From contig DATKZM010000043.1 in NCBI GenBank assembly GCA_035527975.1, forward strand, positions 58,089-122,088: a stretch of 64,000 nt of DNA, written 5' to 3'. Source of the DNA: DATKZM01 sp035527975. GTDB lineage: Bacteria; Pseudomonadota; Alphaproteobacteria; JAPULJ01. This document shows positions 17,825 to 28,287 of the stretch, piece after piece. Within the stretch, counting starts at the first letter, position 1. Each line of letters opens with the position of its first letter. The notes under the pieces are model-generated. The model worked only from the letters and a program-made list of their open reading frames with translations, made no database searches and had not been told where the DNA came from. A program made the position numbers and the translations under genes.

Positions 17825-17925
17825 GCGCCGATGCTCACAGATTGGCGCGACACGCAGCCAGGATCGAATTCACATCTTCAGAGGACGAAACGGCCCCACC
17901 GTCAGGGTCGGGATCTGCATTGCTG
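17825..17925 (-). pseudogene. Remnant of an old-yellow-enzyme (NADH:flavin oxidoreductase) gene
   Basis: On the minus strand this stretch encodes GAVSSSEDVNSILAACRANL followed by a stop. This matches GAVSSWEDVNSILAAGRADL in the C-terminal domain of the intact bifunctional monooxygenase/reductase (20797-23085). The DNA of the two segments also aligns over about 95 bases (around 20943-21040) with one single-base deletion. It has no start, no flanking domain and a stop inside the motif. It lies just downstream of the GT-C gene. Confidence 0.6.
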
Positions 17926-17938
17926 GACGCTGCTGGGT

Positions 17939-19675
17939 TTATTTTTTCGGCACCGCGAAACCCACAAACAACTGCGTGGAAATAGGCGTCTCGGCCGGAC
18001 GGTAAAGGTCGGTGCCCCAACGCAGCACAATCCTCGCCGGCGCCGTCTGAGAAACCAATGTGTGGCGGCCAGCGTCCAGCATGACTTTTGCACCCGGTCG
18101 CCTTGCAACGCCATCGATCATTACGGGCACCGCCGATTCAACGGTGTAGGAACCCGGGATCAATATCTCGAATTGGTACACCTGGCCCAACACCGATGCG
18201 GTCAGGTGTTTTCCCGCTACCCATATGGCACCCCAATGGTGAACGAAATTTTCACGCAGTACTGCGTGGTCCGCGGGCAAAAGGCGGTAACGCTTGGTCC
18301 CAGCGACTTGCACCCTCGGCGCGTCGAGCCTCAGGCTGTCTATGTTCGCCAACACAAACACTGGATGGTGCCTGGTAAGGAGCCCCCGCATGATGGGCCG
18401 GCCTGCGGCCAGATAGCTCTCCATTCCCCACGTCGACATGAAGAAGCCGACTTTGGGAAACGACGCCACCATTGAAGACCGATCGATGTACGCAACCGGC
18501 CGGGGAAACATACGATGGACGACATCGATATGCTGGCGTTGCGCAGCGGTACGGTCGACATCGTTACGCAAGTATCGACCAATTGGGTTCATGGCCAAAA
18601 CCACCATTGTCATCGCCACGACCCAATGGAATTTCCTGTTTTGCCCGTGGCTTCGTGCAAATCTGTCAAACATGCCGGCGGCAAGCACGGCAGGGGCGGC
18701 GAGCACGAATACGTAGAAATATGGAAAGGCGTTGCGATAGAAAATGAACGTCAATAGCGGAAGGCCCAGCCCGACAAGTCCGAAGCCTCGCTGCCGTCGC
18801 GCCCCAGACGCGGCGGTCGCCACTGCAGCCGCAAAGCCGCCCAGCAGCAATATCCAAACCGCCGGATCGCCAAACATGCTGTTTAGGAGGTATGGGCTCC
18901 GCGGGAACAAATTGTCGAGCTGGATCATCTTGGCCGAGCTGACGGCAACCAGATTCGCCGCGTGAATATTCTTCGCACCATCCAACGAAGCCCCATGCGC
19001 AATGTAAAAAAGCCCAAATGCAGCAAGCGCGGTGAGGCCAAGGACGATGAGCTCGACAACGCGTCGCTGAGCACGTTGCGCCTGCGTCAAACACAAGACA
19101 GCAAGTACCAGCGTCGGTACGTAAAAGATCGACTTGATTGTCACCAATCCGGCAACCGCCGTGAGCAGACCGGCCGCCACAACCTCTGCCATTCCACTGC
19201 GATCTCGCACGATCATCCATAGCGCGGCCATCAAAAGGAACGCCGCGATCGGATCCGCGCGGAACGATGTTCCGTGATCGACCGTGTAGGACAAGGTTAG
19301 GTAGGCAAGCCCGCCAAACACCGCGGCGGCCGGGCCGAACAGTCTGCGCCCAACCAAGTAAATGAAGCCGCAAGTGCCAACCTGCAACGCGAACATCACC
19401 CCGCGCGCCGCCACAACCTGGTCGACCTCACTGACGGATACCTGCGGCAGCCAGTAGAAGGCGTGAACGTGCACCGTCTGCAGCGCGATGGCGAGATCGC
19501 CACGCAGGGCGCTGTGGACCATAGAGAGGAAGAAAAACTCATCCCAGTTGATGTTCTGCAGGAAGATAAGCTGGAGCTTTAGCACCAGCAGCACTGTAAC
19601 GGCGCCCGCCGCCAGCCACGACAAGGCGACCGGATTGGGATTGGAAACGGCTCGGCTCGCGGCGGTGATGTGCAC
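17939..19675 (-). CDS. GT-C membrane glycosyltransferase (PMT/ArnT-like, family 39-like)
   Basis: 578 residues with about 11 membrane helices in residues 15-420 and a small C-terminal beta domain. The catalytic Asp-Glu pair of GT-C enzymes is visible in the first periplasmic loop (NINWDEFFFLSMVH). It starts at GTG 19675 with GAGG five bases before it. It probably moves a sugar from a polyprenyl-phosphate carrier to an envelope acceptor. With GtrA and the broken GtrB-like fragment it resembles the GtrC position of a gtr cluster. Substrate unknown. Confidence 0.75.
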   Translation of the reverse strand: MHITAASRAVSNPNPVALSWLAAGAVTVLLVLKLQLIFLQNINWDEFFFLSMVHSALRGDLAIALQTVHVHAFYWLPQVSVSEVDQVVAARGVMFALQVGTCGFIYLVGRRLFGPAAAVFGGLAYLTLSYTVDHGTSFRADPIAAFLLMAALWMIVRDRSGMAEVVAAGLLTAVAGLVTIKSIFYVPTLVLAVLCLTQAQRAQRRVVELIVLGLTALAAFGLFYIAHGASLDGAKNIHAANLVAVSSAKMIQLDNLFPRSPYLLNSMFGDPAVWILLLGGFAAAVATAASGARRQRGFGLVGLGLPLLTFIFYRNAFPYFYVFVLAAPAVLAAGMFDRFARSHGQNRKFHWVVAMTMVVLAMNPIGRYLRNDVDRTAAQRQHIDVVHRMFPRPVAYIDRSSMVASFPKVGFFMSTWGMESYLAAGRPIMRGLLTRHHPVFVLANIDSLRLDAPRVQVAGTKRYRLLPADHAVLRENFVHHWGAIWVAGKHLTASVLGQVYQFEILIPGSYTVESAVPVMIDGVARRPGAKVMLDAGRHTLVSQTAPARIVLRWGTDLYRPAETPISTQLFVGFAVPKK

Positions 19676-19705
19676 GAAGACCTCGATAGAATTATCGTGA
19701 CCCGA

Positions 19706-19861
19706 TCAAAGGCAGGTTCGGGTACCTTCCTCGGGCCGGCGCAAGGGCGCGACCACTGTCTTCGCGACCGGCTCGACCCGGGCGAAGAACGCACCAATGC
19801 CATCCTCCTCATTGAACATGAGGACGACGATCGAAAGGATGATGTCCAGATCGTCTGCCAC
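19706..19861 (-). pseudogene. Truncated N-terminus of a family 2 glycosyltransferase (GtrB-like)
   Basis: Fifty-one codons from GTG 19861 read VADDLDIILSIVVLMFNEED, then GIGAFFARVEPV, and then lose similarity before a stop. LSIVVxxFNEEDxI…FFxRVEPV is the classic nucleotide-sugar-binding start of GT2 polyprenyl-phosphate glycosyltransferases, which normally run past 300 residues. The DxD region and the membrane helices of GtrB are absent. It sits 30 bases upstream of the GT-C gene in the same orientation, where an intact gtrB would be expected. I see nothing else in the 305-bp gap 19676-19980. Confidence 0.6.
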
Positions 19862-19980
19862 TTGGCACGCGTCCTCACCGGACCGGCAAACAGTCCGGTT
19901 TTCTTAGGATCTCTGCGCCTTTCAGTGTAGGTGGCGGTGGTTAAGGATCTGTTGAGGCGGTATCTGGCGCGCGCGCCGAT

Positions 19981-20796
19981 CTACGAGCCGCGGGAATATC
20001 GCAGCGACAAACACGACAGGCCGCCATCCAGAATCGCCGCCTGGCCAGCCGGAACGCACGCTATGGTGAATCCGGCGTTTACGATCAACTCCGCCGTTCG
20101 CGGATAGCCGTCGGCGAGCAGAACCGTATCGTTAATTCGAACCGCATTCGCCGCCGGTTCTTCCCCATCCGCCGTTTGCAAGACCCTGAACGACTTGAAA
20201 CAGTCGGCGTTCGCCAGACGGCGGCTTGCCAAAATCGTCCCGCCATCGAGCAGGCTGCAGTCGCTCTTGAAGTGAAAGACATTAGCGGGAAGCCGTACCG
20301 TCTCGGCCTCGTGGCCCCACGACCCGAGCACCTCCGCGAGCGCGGCAAACCCCGCTGCATCGGTGCGCGAGGAGAGGCCGACAAGTACCGAGGTTTCGGT
20401 GACAAGTATATCGCCGCCATCGACCGATCCGTGCGGGCCCAGCACTCTCACCGCCGGGAAAGTTTCCCGTAACGCAGGCTCAACAGCCGGCGCCTCGCCG
20501 GTCCGCGACGGCGCGCCGGGTTGTAACACGATCGCGCCCTCCGGTAAGCAGAGCGCGGCATCCTCGATAAAGACCGAGTCGGGAAAGTCCTCAAGTGCTG
20601 GCAGCGTCCGGACCTCAACGCCGGCGCGCTCGAGCGCGGCGATATAGGCTGCGTGCTCGGTACGAAACACTCCCGCATCCGGTGGAGGGCCATCGTTGCT
20701 GCGCAACCCGTTTACTACGCTGTCCGCGGGTTCACGCACAATTGCATCGGTGAACCGATAGGAAAATCCATTACGGCGCCTCGTCATCGGCCGCAC
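19981..20796 (-). CDS. ddaH: Dimethylargininase / arginine deiminase-fold hydrolase (DDAH)
   Basis: 271 residues. The amidinotransferase-fold motifs are present in order: LEDFPDSVFIEDAAL, HGSVDGGDIL, HFKSDCSLLDGGTIL (catalytic His) and the C-terminal nucleophile LDGGLSCLSLR (catalytic Cys). DDAH hydrolyses N-methylated arginines to citrulline and methylamines. GTG 20796 directly follows the TGA of the monooxygenase gene, so the gene is translationally coupled to the aromatic operon although no metabolic link is obvious. Dimethylarginine is inferred as substrate. Confidence 0.85.
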   Translation of the reverse strand: MRPMTRRRNGFSYRFTDAIVREPADSVVNGLRSNDGPPPDAGVFRTEHAAYIAALERAGVEVRTLPALEDFPDSVFIEDAALCLPEGAIVLQPGAPSRTGEAPAVEPALRETFPAVRVLGPHGSVDGGDILVTETSVLVGLSSRTDAAGFAALAEVLGSWGHEAETVRLPANVFHFKSDCSLLDGGTILASRRLANADCFKSFRVLQTADGEEPAANAVRINDTVLLADGYPRTAELIVNAGFTIACVPAGQAAILDGGLSCLSLRYSRGS

Positions 20797-23085
20797 TCAC
20801 GACTTTTGCACGCCCTCGGGCTCCACGTAGCGCATCCGCGGGGTGTAGCGCTCCAGCGAACCGTACGGGTTGGGCCACCCCAGGACATGGTCCTGGTCGT
20901 ACGCGGCGTGACGGGTGAAATAGGGGTCGTAGAGATGCCCGCGCGCCATGACGCAGAGATCGGCGCGGCCGGCGGCCAGGATTGAATTCACATCCTCCCA
21001 GGACGACACTGCCCCGACCGTCATCGTCGGGATGTCGGCCTCCAGGCGTACGCGGTCCGCAAACGGCGTCTGGAAAAGACGGCCGAAGACCGGATCCTCG
21101 AAGGACACCGTTTGGCCGGTCGAGACGTCGACGATATCGCAGCCATGGGCCTTCAGCATCCGGGCGATTTCCACCGCATCGGCGGCCTCGATGCCGCCCT
21201 TGGCCCAGTCTGTGGCGGAAATCCGGACCGCGATCGGCTTGCCGTCGGGCCAGGCCGTGCGGACGGCGTCGAAGACCTCAAGCGGAAAGCGCATGCGGTT
21301 TTCCAGCGACCCGCCGTACGTGTCCGTACGTACGTTCGTCAACGGCGATACGAAAGTGGCCAACAGATAGCCGTGGGCGCAGTGGAGCTCGAGGATGTCG
21401 AAACCGGCCTCGTCGGCCATCGCCGCCGCCTTGGCGTGATCATCGCGAACATTGTCCATGTCCTCGCGGGTCATTTCGCGCGGCACCTGGTTGACGCCTG
21501 CGACATACGCGATCGGCGACGGGGCGAGGATTTCCCAGTTGCCCTCGTCGAGCGGCATATCGAGCCCGTCCCACGGCGCCTTGGTCGAGCCCTTGCGCCC
21601 GGCATGGCCGAGCTGCATGCCGATTTTGGCGTCGGAATTGGCGTGGACGAAATCGACGATGCGCTTCCAGGCCGCGACGTGCTCGTCCTTGTACATGCCG
21701 GCGCAGGCGGGCGAGATACGGCCTTCGCGGCTGACATCGGTCATCTCGGTGAAGATCAGCCCTGCCCCGCCAATGGCGCGCGAGCCCAGATGCACGAGGT
21801 GCCAATCGTTCACCGTGCCGTCATCGGCGGAATATTGGCACATCGGCGACAGCACGACGCGGTTTGAGAGCACCATGTCGCGCAGCTTGAAGGGCGTGAA
21901 CATGGGCGGCGGCGGCGGGTCGGTCTTGATGTTGACGCCCGATTGGTTGGCGGCGGTGCCGGCGAACCAGCTGTCGATCGATTGGACGTAGTTGCCGTCG
22001 CGCAGCTTCAGATTTTCGTGGCTGATGCGAAGCGAACGGGTCAGCAGCGAGAAGCCGAACTGGATCGGCTCCAGGTGCTCGTAATAGCGCTCGGCCTCTT
22101 CGAACCATTGCTGCGAAACCCGGGCGGCGCGCTGGGTGCTGGCCACCTGCGGCTTCCAGTCCGCTTCGTAGCGTGCCAGGCCCTTGGTGATATCGCCGGT
22201 CTCGACGATGGCGTCGTGGAGCGCGATCGCGTCCTCCATGGCGAGCTTGGTGCCCGAACCGATGGAGAAATGCGCGGTGTGGACGGCATCGCCCGCCAAC
22301 ACGACATTCTCATGCGTCCAGTCTTCGCAGCGGATGTTGGGAAACTGGCGCCAGTGCGAGCGGTTGATGATGACCTCGTGGCCATCGAGATAGTCCTTCA
22401 TCAACTCGGTGGTGTACGCCTTGGTCGCTTCCTCGTCGGTGATCTCCAGGCCGGAGTTCTGGAGAGTCTCCTCCGAGGTCTCCAGGATCAGCGTCGCCAT
22501 GCCCTCCATGTAACGGTAGCAATGGGTGCGGAAGAGACCGTGCTGGTTCTTTATGAAATGGAACGTGAAGGCCGGGAACGGGTAGGTGGTGCCGAGCCAG
22601 ACGAAGCGGTTGGGCCGAAAGTCGATCTCAGGCTTGAAGTGGGCCTTGTACTTCTCGCGCGTGATCGAGTTGACGCCGTCGGCGGCAAAGAATAGGTCGC
22701 AGTCGCGCAGCGTTTCGGGATCCTCCACTATGGTCTCGAACCGGATATCGACCCCGAGTGCGGCCGCGCGCCTCTGCATGATGATCAGCATGTCCTTGCG
22801 CGACAAGCCGGCAAAGCCATGGCCGGTGGAGGTCAGCACCTGGCCCTTGTAGTGGATGTCTATATCGTCCCAATGCGCGAAGGCCTCTTCGATGCGATCA
22901 TGGGTCTCGATGTCGTATTCGCGGAAGTTGGCCATCGTCTTGTCAGAAAAGACGACGCCGAACCCGAACGTATCGTCAAACCGGTTCTGCTCGTAGACCG
23001 TGATATCAGCCTGCGGGAAGGACTTTTTCATCAATATCGAAAAGTAGAGACTGGCGGGCCCGCCGCCGAGGCAATTGATTTTCAT
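20797..23085 (-). CDS. Bifunctional aryl-CoA monooxygenase / old-yellow-enzyme reductase (2-aminobenzoyl-CoA or salicylyl-CoA type)
   Basis: 762 residues with two fused domains. Residues 1-390 are a flavin monooxygenase (NCLGGGPASLYFSILM dinucleotide fold; GDAVHTAHFSIGSGTKLAMEDA). Residues 395-762 are an NADH:flavin oxidoreductase (FTPFKLRDMVLSNRVVLSPM; HLGSRAIGGAGL; CAHGYLLATFVSPLTN). This fusion is known from 2-aminobenzoyl-CoA monooxygenase/reductase and from proteins labelled salicylyl-CoA 5-hydroxylase. It hydroxylates and then hydrogenates the CoA-activated ring. Its place after an aryl-CoA ligase gene fits that pathway; the true substrate cannot be read from sequence. Confidence 0.9.
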   Translation of the reverse strand: MKINCLGGGPASLYFSILMKKSFPQADITVYEQNRFDDTFGFGVVFSDKTMANFREYDIETHDRIEEAFAHWDDIDIHYKGQVLTSTGHGFAGLSRKDMLIIMQRRAAALGVDIRFETIVEDPETLRDCDLFFAADGVNSITREKYKAHFKPEIDFRPNRFVWLGTTYPFPAFTFHFIKNQHGLFRTHCYRYMEGMATLILETSEETLQNSGLEITDEEATKAYTTELMKDYLDGHEVIINRSHWRQFPNIRCEDWTHENVVLAGDAVHTAHFSIGSGTKLAMEDAIALHDAIVETGDITKGLARYEADWKPQVASTQRAARVSQQWFEEAERYYEHLEPIQFGFSLLTRSLRISHENLKLRDGNYVQSIDSWFAGTAANQSGVNIKTDPPPPPMFTPFKLRDMVLSNRVVLSPMCQYSADDGTVNDWHLVHLGSRAIGGAGLIFTEMTDVSREGRISPACAGMYKDEHVAAWKRIVDFVHANSDAKIGMQLGHAGRKGSTKAPWDGLDMPLDEGNWEILAPSPIAYVAGVNQVPREMTREDMDNVRDDHAKAAAMADEAGFDILELHCAHGYLLATFVSPLTNVRTDTYGGSLENRMRFPLEVFDAVRTAWPDGKPIAVRISATDWAKGGIEAADAVEIARMLKAHGCDIVDVSTGQTVSFEDPVFGRLFQTPFADRVRLEADIPTMTVGAVSSWEDVNSILAAGRADLCVMARGHLYDPYFTRHAAYDQDHVLGWPNPYGSLERYTPRMRYVEPEGVQKS

Positions 23086-23107
23086 TGTTTTCCCACTTGA
23101 ATGATCA

Positions 23108-24787
23108 CTAACCCTTGGCGCGTTCCGGCGCCTGCTGGCGCAGCTTGAAGCGCTGGACTTTGCCGGTTTCGGTGCGCGGCAGATCGTCGACGAATTCGAC
23201 CAGCCTTGGATATTTGTAGGGCGCGATCTCCGCCTTTACGAAGTCTTGCAGCGCCTTAACGGTATCGGGGCTTGCATCGCCCGCCTCGCGCAGCACGACA
23301 TAGGCCTTGACCACGGTGCCGCGCTCGGGATCGGGCGCGCCGACGACGGCGCATTCGCGCACCTTGGGATGGTCGAGCAGGGCCGCCTCGACCTCGGGGC
23401 CGGCGATGTTGTAACCGGCGGCGATGATCATGTCGTCGGCGCGCGCCTGGTACTGGAAATAGCCGTCTTCGGTCTGGACATAGACGTCGCCGGGCAAGTT
23501 CCAGCCGTCGCGCACGTAGGCCGCCTGGCGCTCGGGGTTGTCGAGATAGCGGCAGCCGGTCGGCCCGCGCACCGCGAGGTTGCCGGGCTCGCCGGGCCCC
23601 AGGATGGTTCCATCATCGCCCATGATGCAAGCCTCGTAGCCGGGGATTGCTTTCCCGGTATAGCCGGCGCGCATCTCCTCCTGCTTGGCCGACACGAAGA
23701 TATGGATCATCTCGGTGGAGCCGATGCCGTCGATGATGCGCACGCCGGTTGCTTCACGGAAGGCTTCCCAGATCGGCGCCGGCAAGGTCTCGCCGGCCGA
23801 CACGGCCTTCTCAAGGCTTGAGATGTCGTAGTTCTTCGCGATGTCGGCCATGGCGCGGAACATGACGGGCGCGGTATAGAGGGTGTTGACCTTGTACTTG
23901 GCGATCGTCTCCCAAAGCGCCTCGGGCGACGGCGGCCGGTCGAGATAGACGACCGAGGCGCCGAGGCGCAGCGGAAACGCAAGCTGGGCGCCGAGACCGA
24001 AGGTGAAGGCCACCGGCGGCGAGCCGGTATAGACGTCGTCAGCGCCGCCCTCGAAGACATAGCGCGGAAAGCAGTCGCACATCGCCACGATGTCGCGATG
24101 GAAATGCATGGTGCCCTTGGGCTGACCGGTCGTGCCGCTGGTGAAGGCGATAAGCGCCACGTCGTCGGCCGCTGTGTCGCAGGCCTCGAAGCCGCCCGAT
24201 TTCGAAGCCATCGCGGCGTCGAGATCGGCCCCGGGGTCGCCAGCCTCGCCTGTAGCGGTGAAATAAGTGATGGTCTCAAGGACGGGCGCGCGTTGTTGCG
24301 CCGCGCGCATCTCATCGCCCAATGTCACATCGCAGAGCGCGTGGCGGATCTCGGCCTTCTCCAGCATGTAAGCCAATTCGCGGCCGCGCAGCAGCGGCAT
24401 CGTGGCGACGCAGACGAGGCCCGCCTTGACCACCGCGAGCCAGCACGCGGCCATCATCGGGTTATTGGGGCCGCGCAGCATGACCCGGTTGCCCGGCACC
24501 AGACCCATATCCCCCGTCAGCACCTGGGCGATCCGGTCGACGCGGTCCTTCAAGTCGGCATAGCTCCAGGTGAGGTCGCCGTAGCGGATCATCACCCGCT
24601 CGCCGCCAAACTGCGCGATGCTCTTATCCAGCAGCTCCGCGGCCGCGTTCATGCGCTCGCCATAGGCAGCCAGTTCAGGCAACGACGAATAATCCATCAC
24701 CGGCCACTGGCCGCGCGGCGGCAGATGGTCGCGCGAAAAGCTGTCGACATGGCCGCTTGCGCCGCCGGGCTGATTGCCTTTCTCCAT
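23108..24787 (-). CDS. Aryl-CoA ligase, benzoate-CoA ligase family
   Basis: 559 residues of the ANL superfamily. The AMP-binding P-loop is IAFTSGTTGQPKGTMHFH, followed by DGIGSTEMIH, the hinge region YFQYQARADDMIIAAGYNI and the C-terminal catalytic Lys region LPRTETGKVQRFKLR. Benzoate-CoA-ligase-type enzymes activate benzoate, 2-aminobenzoate or related acids with ATP and CoA. The neighbouring fused monooxygenase/reductase favours 2-aminobenzoate (anthranilate) or salicylate. Gap to the upstream acyl-CoA dehydrogenase gene is 32 bases. Confidence 0.9.
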   Translation of the reverse strand: MEKGNQPGGASGHVDSFSRDHLPPRGQWPVMDYSSLPELAAYGERMNAAAELLDKSIAQFGGERVMIRYGDLTWSYADLKDRVDRIAQVLTGDMGLVPGNRVMLRGPNNPMMAACWLAVVKAGLVCVATMPLLRGRELAYMLEKAEIRHALCDVTLGDEMRAAQQRAPVLETITYFTATGEAGDPGADLDAAMASKSGGFEACDTAADDVALIAFTSGTTGQPKGTMHFHRDIVAMCDCFPRYVFEGGADDVYTGSPPVAFTFGLGAQLAFPLRLGASVVYLDRPPSPEALWETIAKYKVNTLYTAPVMFRAMADIAKNYDISSLEKAVSAGETLPAPIWEAFREATGVRIIDGIGSTEMIHIFVSAKQEEMRAGYTGKAIPGYEACIMGDDGTILGPGEPGNLAVRGPTGCRYLDNPERQAAYVRDGWNLPGDVYVQTEDGYFQYQARADDMIIAAGYNIAGPEVEAALLDHPKVRECAVVGAPDPERGTVVKAYVVLREAGDASPDTVKALQDFVKAEIAPYKYPRLVEFVDDLPRTETGKVQRFKLRQQAPERAKG

Positions 24788-24819
24788 TTTGCCCCCCGTT
24801 GCCTACTGGCGCCCTGGAC

Positions 24820-25997
<1,178 letters not shown>

Positions 25998-25998
<1 letters not shown>

Positions 25999-26855
25999 CA
26001 GTCGCCTTCGAAGACCGGACGTTCCTTCTTCACGAAGGCATCATAGGCGCGCTTGTAGTCGCGGGTCTGCATGCAGATCGCCTGGGCCTGGGCCTCGGCC
26101 TCGATGAACTCGTCGAGGTTCATGTCCCATTCCTTGTTCATCATCATCTTGGTCATGGCGTGCCCGAAGGTCGGCCCGTCGGCGAGCTGGTTGGCGAGCT
26201 TGGTCGCCTCGTCCATCAGCGCGTCGCCCGCCACCAGACGATTGAAGAAGCCCCAGCGCTCGGCCTCCTCGCCGGCCATCGAGCGGCCGGTGAAGAGAAG
26301 CTCGGCGGCGCGGCCCTGGCCGATGATCCGCGGCAGCATGGCGCAGGCCCCCATATCGGCGCCCGACAAGCCGACGCGCACGAAGAGAAAGGCGACCTTG
26401 GCCTCCGGCGTGCCAAGGCGCAGGTCCGAGGCCATGGCGACGCAGGCGCCGGCGCCGGCGCAAACCCCGTCGATCGCCGCGATCACGGTCTGCGGGGCGT
26501 TGCGGATGGATTTCACCAGATCGCCGGTCATGCGGGTGAAGTTCATCAGCCCCGTCATGTCGAGCTCGAGCAGCGGGCCGATAATATCGTGCACGTCGCC
26601 GCCGGAACAGAAGTTGCCGCCCTCGCCGGTGATGATCACGGTCTTGATGGTGTCGACATAAGTGAGCGCGCGGAAGGTGTCGCGCAGCTCGGCGTAGCTG
26701 CCGAAGGTGAGCGGATTCTTGCGCTCGGGCCGGTTGAGCCGGATCGTCGCGACCTTGCCGTCCTGCTCGAATGCGAAGTGCTTGGGTTTGATATCCGCGT
26801 CGGTCCTGATCGGCCCGGATGTCTCCAAGCCGAATACGCGTGCGGTTTTGGCCAT
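25998..26855 (-). CDS. Enoyl-CoA hydratase/isomerase family protein (crotonase fold)
   Basis: 285 residues. The crotonase oxyanion-hole motifs are GEGGNFCSGGDVHDI and AIDGVCAGAGACVAMASDLRLGTPEAKVAF, and the C-terminal lid has KERPVFEGD. An N-terminal extension of about 35 residues precedes the core. It overlaps MarR by one base (TAATG). Proteins of this subtype commonly travel with the 2-aminobenzoyl-CoA-type monooxygenase, so it may hydrate or open the ring product; the reaction is inferred. Confidence 0.88.
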
Positions 26856-27397
26856 TACTTCTCCCCTCGACGAGTGCTAGCGCCGTCGCCTTCGGCGTCG
26901 GCAAGTGATTGCTTGAGCCTGCCCAGCAGCGCGAACAGCGCCTCCATCTCGGTGCGGTCGAGCCCATCGAGCATCGCGTTGATCCAACGTTGATGCTGCG
27001 GCCACATGGCATCGAAGGATTTCCGGCCGGCGGCCGTCAACGTCACCAGATGGGCGCGGCGGTCCGCGGGGGCGGGCTTGCGGGCGACAAGTCCCTCGCC
27101 GACCAGCCGGTCGATCAGCCCGGTCACGTTGCCGTTGGAGACCATGAGGCGGCGCGAAAGCTCGCCCATGGTGAGCCCGGTCTCGGCGCGGTCGAGCTGG
27201 GCCAGGAGATCGAAGCGCGGCAAGGTGAATTCGAAATCCTCGCGCAGGTTCCGTCGCACCCGGCCCTCGATCATATTGGTGCAGGTGAGCAGGCGCAGCC
27301 AGATGCGGACGTCGAGATGATCGCCCGCCGAAACTGCGGTCTCGTAGTCGCCGCTCTGGACCGACCGGCTGACATCGGGCATTGGCCGGCTCCTCAC
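26855..27397 (-). CDS. MarR family transcriptional regulator of the aromatic operon
   Basis: 180 residues with a winged helix-turn-helix: LTMGELSRRLMVSNGNVTGLIDRLVGEGLVARK is the recognition region, followed by the wing (ADRRAHLVTLTAAGRKSF). It lies inside the operon, overlapping SDR and enoyl-CoA hydratase genes, so it is likely autoregulatory and released by an aromatic acid or its CoA ester, as for BadR-like MarR proteins. The likely operator is the AT-rich palindrome at 28288-28301 in front of the first gene. Confidence 0.88.
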   Translation of the reverse strand: MRSRPMPDVSRSVQSGDYETAVSAGDHLDVRIWLRLLTCTNMIEGRVRRNLREDFEFTLPRFDLLAQLDRAETGLTMGELSRRLMVSNGNVTGLIDRLVGEGLVARKPAPADRRAHLVTLTAAGRKSFDAMWPQHQRWINAMLDGLDRTEMEALFALLGRLKQSLADAEGDGASTRRGEK

Positions 27398-28242
27398 ATG
27401 ACCTCGCCGCCGGCGACCGGGATCGCCTGGCCGGTGAGCGCGGCCTGTTCGGGCAGGGCCAGCCAGGCAACGGCGCTCGCCACTTCCTCAGGCTCGATCA
27501 GCCGGCCTTGCGGATTGCCGGCGGTGATTTGGGCGATGGCTTCGTCTTCGCTGACGCCGGTCTTCTTCACGATATTGGCGATGGTCTCGCGGGTCATGTC
27601 GGTGTCCACATAGCCGGGGCAAACCGCGTTCACGGTGACCCCGGTCTTTGCCGTCTCCAGAGCGAGCGAGCGAGTGAGGCCGATGACCCCGTGCTTGGCC
27701 GCACAGTACGCCACGACATAGCGATAGCCGACCAGGCCCGCCGTGGAGGCAACGTTGACGATGCGCCCATAGCCGGCCTCGATCATCGCCGGCAGCGCCG
27801 CGCTCGTAAAAAGGAAGGCGCTGGTCAGATTGACGTCCATCATCGCCCGCCAGAAGGCAAGATCGGTGCGCTTGAAAGGCGCCGATTTTCCCGATCCGGC
27901 ATTGTTGACCAGGATATCGACCGGGCCGATCGCGGCATTGGCGGCGGCGATGGCGCTGGCTGCGGCAGCCTCCTGGGTGACATCAGCGACGGCGAAGCCG
28001 GCCGGCACGCCATGCGCCTTGCCGATCGCGGCGGATTTGGCATCGAGCGTCGCGGCGTCACGCGCCACCAGCGTCACCCCGGCGCCGAGCATGGCCAGCC
28101 GCTCAGCAACGGCGGCGCCGATGCCGCGATTGCCGCCGGTGATCAGGGCATGTCGCCCGGCGAGCGGGCGCTCGCGCGGCGCCGCGCCGTTTCGAACGGC
28201 GGTTTTGGCGGGGGCCTGTGCCATTGCGTTTGCTGTGCCCAT
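27394..28242 (-). CDS. Short-chain dehydrogenase/reductase (first gene of the aromatic operon)
   Basis: 282 residues of the classical SDR family: cofactor motif ITGGNRGIGAAVAERL, NNAG (VNNAGSGKSAP), catalytic YxxxK (YCAAKHG) and the C-terminal AWLALPEQAALTGQAIPVAGGEV. An N-terminal extension of about 27 residues may shrink if an internal start is used. It probably oxidises a hydroxyacyl-CoA made by the neighbouring hydratase, like a beta-oxidation 3-hydroxyacyl-CoA dehydrogenase. Divergent from ridA with 150 bp between them. Confidence 0.88.
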   Translation of the reverse strand: MGTANAMAQAPAKTAVRNGAAPRERPLAGRHALITGGNRGIGAAVAERLAMLGAGVTLVARDAATLDAKSAAIGKAHGVPAGFAVADVTQEAAAASAIAAANAAIGPVDILVNNAGSGKSAPFKRTDLAFWRAMMDVNLTSAFLFTSAALPAMIEAGYGRIVNVASTAGLVGYRYVVAYCAAKHGVIGLTRSLALETAKTGVTVNAVCPGYVDTDMTRETIANIVKKTGVSEDEAIAQITAGNPQGRLIEPEEVASAVAWLALPEQAALTGQAIPVAGGEVM

Positions 28243-28287
28243 CCTGCGGGGGGTGGCCTGGCGACGTTATTGCCAGCCTTCAAGAAT

